In this document: piece by piece, positions 60,603 through 64,000 of the stretch | Position numbering within the stretch: the first letter of the stretch is position 1 | How the letters are laid out: every line of letters starts with the position of its first letter | Origin: Diplosphaera chodatii | Lineage: Eukaryota; Chlorophyta; Trebouxiophyceae; Prasiolales; Stichococcaceae | DNA: 64,000 bases | Assembly: GCA_032358165.1 (NCBI GenBank) | Contig: JAALGY010000001.1 | Location: 1,984,001 to 2,048,000 of the forward strand | Reading direction: 5' to 3' | Position numbers and translations under genes: made by a program | Notes under the pieces: model-generated | Seen by the model: the letters and a program-made list of their open reading frames with translations, nothing else | Databases searched by the model: none | Told to the model about the DNA's origin: nothing

Positions 60603-63600
60603 ATGACACATGAGGCCGTCGGGACTGATCACATGCATGCTGCGATGCCCCAACCTGCCCCACCAGACGCTGCTGATGTGGAGCCGTTGGACACGGACAC
60701 AGCATGGCAGGACACGGAAGCAGCGCGGCTGTTTGCAGCATCGATCGCTGCCGAGTATGTGTCGGAGTGTGACGCAGCTCAACAGGAGGATCGGCCTGTC
60801 AAAGCGCACGAAATGATGCTCACCCTGGTTGTGGAAGCGCTCAGGTAGCACACCTGCACGCCTGCATGACAGTCCTGTTGAATCTCCTGCATAGCCATGC
60901 TGTGGTGGCAACATCGTGGCAGCTGGTCACCCGGGCGCAGACGATCTTGCATTGATTGTGCGCGCCCGGATGCAGCACACTGCAGCGTCTTACCAAAGAT
61001 ACCCCTCTGGCTGCAGTGGAGAAAAGCACGACGACCCCATCGTAGCAGTGCCGAGGGTCCTGCTGGCGCTGGCGGAGCACGCGCCACTGGACGTGGCCGC
61101 AGCTGCGCTGTGTGCTCTCAGCGTCGAAGTGACAAGGGACCAGCAGCGGGTGGGCCCAGCTCTGAAACCCAGCTCAGCAGCCCAGAACAACATGCGGGGC
61201 GTCCAGGCGTCATGCTGACCACCGCACCGCCTCTGTCTCACCCCTTGAATGCCTGTTCACCTCAGGCCGTGTTTAACGCTGAGACAGACTGCGCATGGAC
61301 CATGCTGACCTGGACGGCTGCTGACGGCCTTGGATCCCTGGGCAGGTTGGGCAACGCACACTTTGGAGACTCTTCGAACCCGTATGCTGAAAGGAGCCTG
61401 TTCCCGAACTTCGTGCACACCTGTGTACAAAACCCCTCGCCAGACGAGTCTGCCTGCACACGCAGGTCGCTTCGGCGACGCGGCCTCATGGCTGCGGCGG
61501 AGGTCGTCCTGCCAGGCAGGGTCAGCCTCGCGGTTCTGGACCTGCTATCGGTCAAGGAGGCGCTGGTAGACTCCCAGCTACTCCTGGAGGCGGCCCAACA
61601 GCTGCAGCCGGCAGCCCTGGGGTGCCTCAGGTCAGTGCGTGCTGGACGGTGGATGGGTTCAGGCGTAGCTGACTGTAGTGAACTCATGCTGCTGCGAAAG
61701 TTCATGCCGATCAGGTGCTGCAGTGCTGGCATCGTTGCAGGTTTGAGCTGCTGCAACGATGCTCACCGCAGGTCGATATGCCCATGAACAACAGGCACTG
61801 CTGACGTCAGGGCTGTGGGTGTTGCAGGCAAGTGGCAAAGCTGCCGGCAGGCCAGAAGCGGGTCACCGCAGCGCGCTGCGCAGCACACCTCACATCCACA
61901 GCTGCTGCAGGCGCGCTACTGTTGCAATTCTCCGCTGCACCGTGTGCTTATGCATGGCCGCCAGCGGCTGATGATGGCTGTGTTGTGCGACCGTGTGAGA
62001 CACCCTCCTTGGCATGGAGGGGAGTGAAACGAACAGGTGCTAGTACGTTGTCAGTCACCTGTGGCGCTGTTGTCATGGATGCCAGCCCTGCACCTGCAGA
62101 GGAGGGTTTCCCTGGCGGCTTGCGGCCGCTGCTGCAGCACCTGGAGCTGTGCCGTGCCGGCTTGCAGGGGGACCACAATGCAACTGTGGCAGATGCAAGG
62201 AATGCTGCCACCAGCAGCGCAGCAGCTGCCACCGCTGAGGCGGCGGCCGAGGGGCCAGCAGGCACCCCTGCAGCGGATGATGGGGCTTCTGGCAGTGGCA
62301 GCGACGCAGCAGCGGCTGGAGTCGTGCGGGTTTCTCGGTGGGCGAGGCCGGTGGTAGAGGTGCTGCAGACGCTGCGGTTGATGTGGGCGGATGATGGCAG
62401 TGTGACGAACGACGATGCCGCAGCTATAGCAGGCGCTGCGGCTTTGCTGGCCAAACACGAGATCGTCACGCGGCCGCCGGAGGACGACGATGAGGAGGAT
62501 GACGTCGTCATGTATCCTGGCTTGAACGCCGTCTTCAGCCTGGAAGGGCCTGCGGCTACAGTGGTGCAGCAGCAGCTGCTGTTCGAGCTGGCCTTGAGCC
62601 TCATGCACGCAAGCGCCGACCTAGCCGGGGCATTCCCCATGCGTGCATCGGAGAGCGGGTCTGGCAGCACCCCGGGGCCAGATGTGCTGGCCCTCGAGTC
62701 AGCGCCGCCAACAGCAGCAGACGCAGGAGATCTGGCAGCAGCGATGCCGCCCTCTGTAGAGTCGCTTGTGGCCTCAGCACCAGCGCCAGCAGCAGCGGCG
62801 GCAGGCCACACAGGCGAACTGGCAGCAGTGAGGCCGTCTGGCGCTGAGCCAGTGGTGGCTCCAGGGCAGACGGGGCCATCCTCGTCCACCATCAAAGTCA
62901 ACCCCCTTGCTGCAGACGACTTGTCCAGTATCACTGGCATTGTCGCGTGGGTCAACAGCATGTGTGCGGGCAACAGGCCCCTGCAGCCGCTGCTGGCGCC
63001 GACCTCAGACACCGGAGCAGGCTGGGCAGCTGCGATTGCCAGTGCGCTGACGGCGGTTGCGCGCCGCTTCGCACGGGCCGCCCCAGAGATGCCGCCAGAT
63101 GCGCGCCTTTCGGCCTTCACGGCTGAGGCGACCCTCGCGAGCGTGGCCACCGGGCTGCTGCAGAGGTTCCTCGCGGCCGGCCTGGAGGCGCTGCAGCAGG
63201 AGGCCGGCCCGCAGCTGGTGCAGGCGCTGGCCGCGCACTGGTCACTAGAAACACGTGTCACCGCCCCACTGTATGAGGTGGGGCGGCCGCAACGCATCCC
63301 TGGCACTGGCTGTTGCTGTTGCTCACAGAAGATCAAGTCGGCTAGATACACATCGAGAGTGCTGGAGGCATCAGGCATCGTCTTGCCCTATTGGGCTGCG
63401 CTAGCCAACCAGCTGCATGAAAGACCACCGCACACATGCAGCATCCAATCTTTGCTGACGGGCTTGTTGTGTCCTGGTCTTGCAGTTGATGCCTTCCGCG
63501 GTAGAGGGCCTCCGAAGGGTTGGGCCTGCGCTCACTGCAGCCGTTGAGGCGGTGCTGGCAGCAGGCCAGCCCACCGCCGCTGCAGCCAAAGGCAGTAGGA

Positions 63601-64000
63601 AGCAGCAGCAGGGGCAGCAGCCGCGGCGGCAGGTGCCAACACCCCTTCTTGATGCAGCATGCGCCGCAGCCATCGCTCTTGAACGGGACGAACAGCAGTT
63701 GCTACTCCTGCCGGAATGTCCAAATGGCATTGGCGACGCCCTCCTCTCGGTGTATAACGCCAAGCGAGATGGCGCAAAGCTCATGTCGCGCCTGCTGCAC
63801 GCATTCTCCCCCCTGGCGGCATACCTCATGACAGCCGCCAACGCAGGGGTCGCGCTACTGGAAACGCTGCAGGTTTGTAGCTGTGCCAGGCTGGTGCCCA
63901 TTCACAGGACGTAATAACCAAGTCATGCACCACATGTGCCGCCTTTCGCTTCCTTGCTGCACGTTGCAAGTGACTACTACCAGGACGCCTTACCTCCTTG
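60603..64000 (+). CDS. U-box family paralogue U10, partial (cut by window end)
   Basis: Exons in the window: 60603-60844, 61017-61149, 61266-61345, 61466-61630, 61828-61910, 62100-63277, 63486-63872; 756 residues, open throughout. Exons 9-13, including the basic stretch and U-box, would lie beyond the window, so U-box content is inferred from the family. Exon 1 is about 80 residues, roughly 30 longer than elsewhere, starting MTHEAVGTDHMHAAM; a later Met could be used. What are exons 7 and 8 in every other copy are one exon here: ...ALE-R-DEQQ... reads straight through the position of the missing intron with the codon CGG intact. Intron 5 donor is GCGCGC. Exon 6 is the longest (1,178 nt), with an acidic insertion (EDDDEEDD) where U8 has PDDDAD. 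Closest relative: U8. Confidence 0.82.

Noticed and set aside
61948..63378. 476-codon open frame on the - strand over U10 exon 6
   Set aside because: It is the mirror of GC-rich, Ala/Leu-coding exon 6; similar antisense frames lie over exon 6 of other copies without conserved protein sequence.
1..64000. CRISPR arrays, tRNA or rRNA genes
   Set aside because: The 6-kb repeats are genes, not CRISPR units. No tRNA cloverleaf or rRNA sequence was recognised by eye, though a tRNA scan was not possible.
5253..64000. Assigning the N-terminal region to ARM repeats or UFD2
   Set aside because: Helix-rich composition alone is not enough; no ARM signature or UFD2 core motif is visible.

Overview
The window reads as nuclear DNA of a green alga (Chlorophyta). 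Genes are intron-dense, coding sequence is rich in GCN/CTG/CAG codons, nearly all introns have GTGNG-type donors and TGCAG acceptors, TGTAA (the usual chlorophyte poly(A) signal) follows several stops, and two short TTTAGGG-type telomere-like motifs occur in introns. Nothing bacterial (operons, Shine-Dalgarno sites) is visible. I cannot name the species; a trebouxiophyte or chlorophycean alga is my inference. All genes found lie on the + strand.

Region 1 (542-4638) is one 17-exon gene for serine hydroxymethyltransferase with an N-terminal organelle (probably mitochondrial) presequence. It can be spliced by hand into an uninterrupted 522-residue protein.

Region 2 (about 5.0 kb to the window end) is a head-to-tail array of ten paralogous genes, here called U1 to U10, repeating every 5.8-6.6 kb. 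Each has the same plan of 13 exons with the same intron phases. The product is a protein of about 1,000-1,075 residues with a long, mainly helical, Ala-rich N-terminal and central part of no family I recognise. A short basic/Ala stretch (core SKAALKRARKKA) follows, then a C-terminal U-box, the E2-binding domain of a class of ubiquitin E3 ligases. U10 is cut by the window end.

The copies are not equal. U3, U4, U5, U6 and U8 look intact with a full U-box. U9 is open but has Arg where the U-box Trp should be. U2 has a 1-nt deletion in exon 6 and also the Trp-to-Arg change. U7 has a 1-nt insertion inside the U-box. U1 has lost the ancestral ATG and has two damaged splice junctions. U10 has precisely lost one intron. 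Shared features show that U7/U9 and U8/U10 are pairs, so a two-gene block was duplicated, and that U1/U2 and U5/U6 are close pairs. Spacers are short (0.6-1.1 kb) and carry a recurrent CTGCTGCAGGGTG-like block about 115-225 bp before the start codon, and often a TGTAA about 380-465 nt after the previous stop.

The array looks like a lineage-specific expansion of U-box E3 ligases in which the catalytic end is held constant while the presumed target-binding part diverges. No metabolic link between the SHMT gene and the array is suggested by the sequence. All exon coordinates were derived by eye from splice sites, reading frame and comparison between copies.
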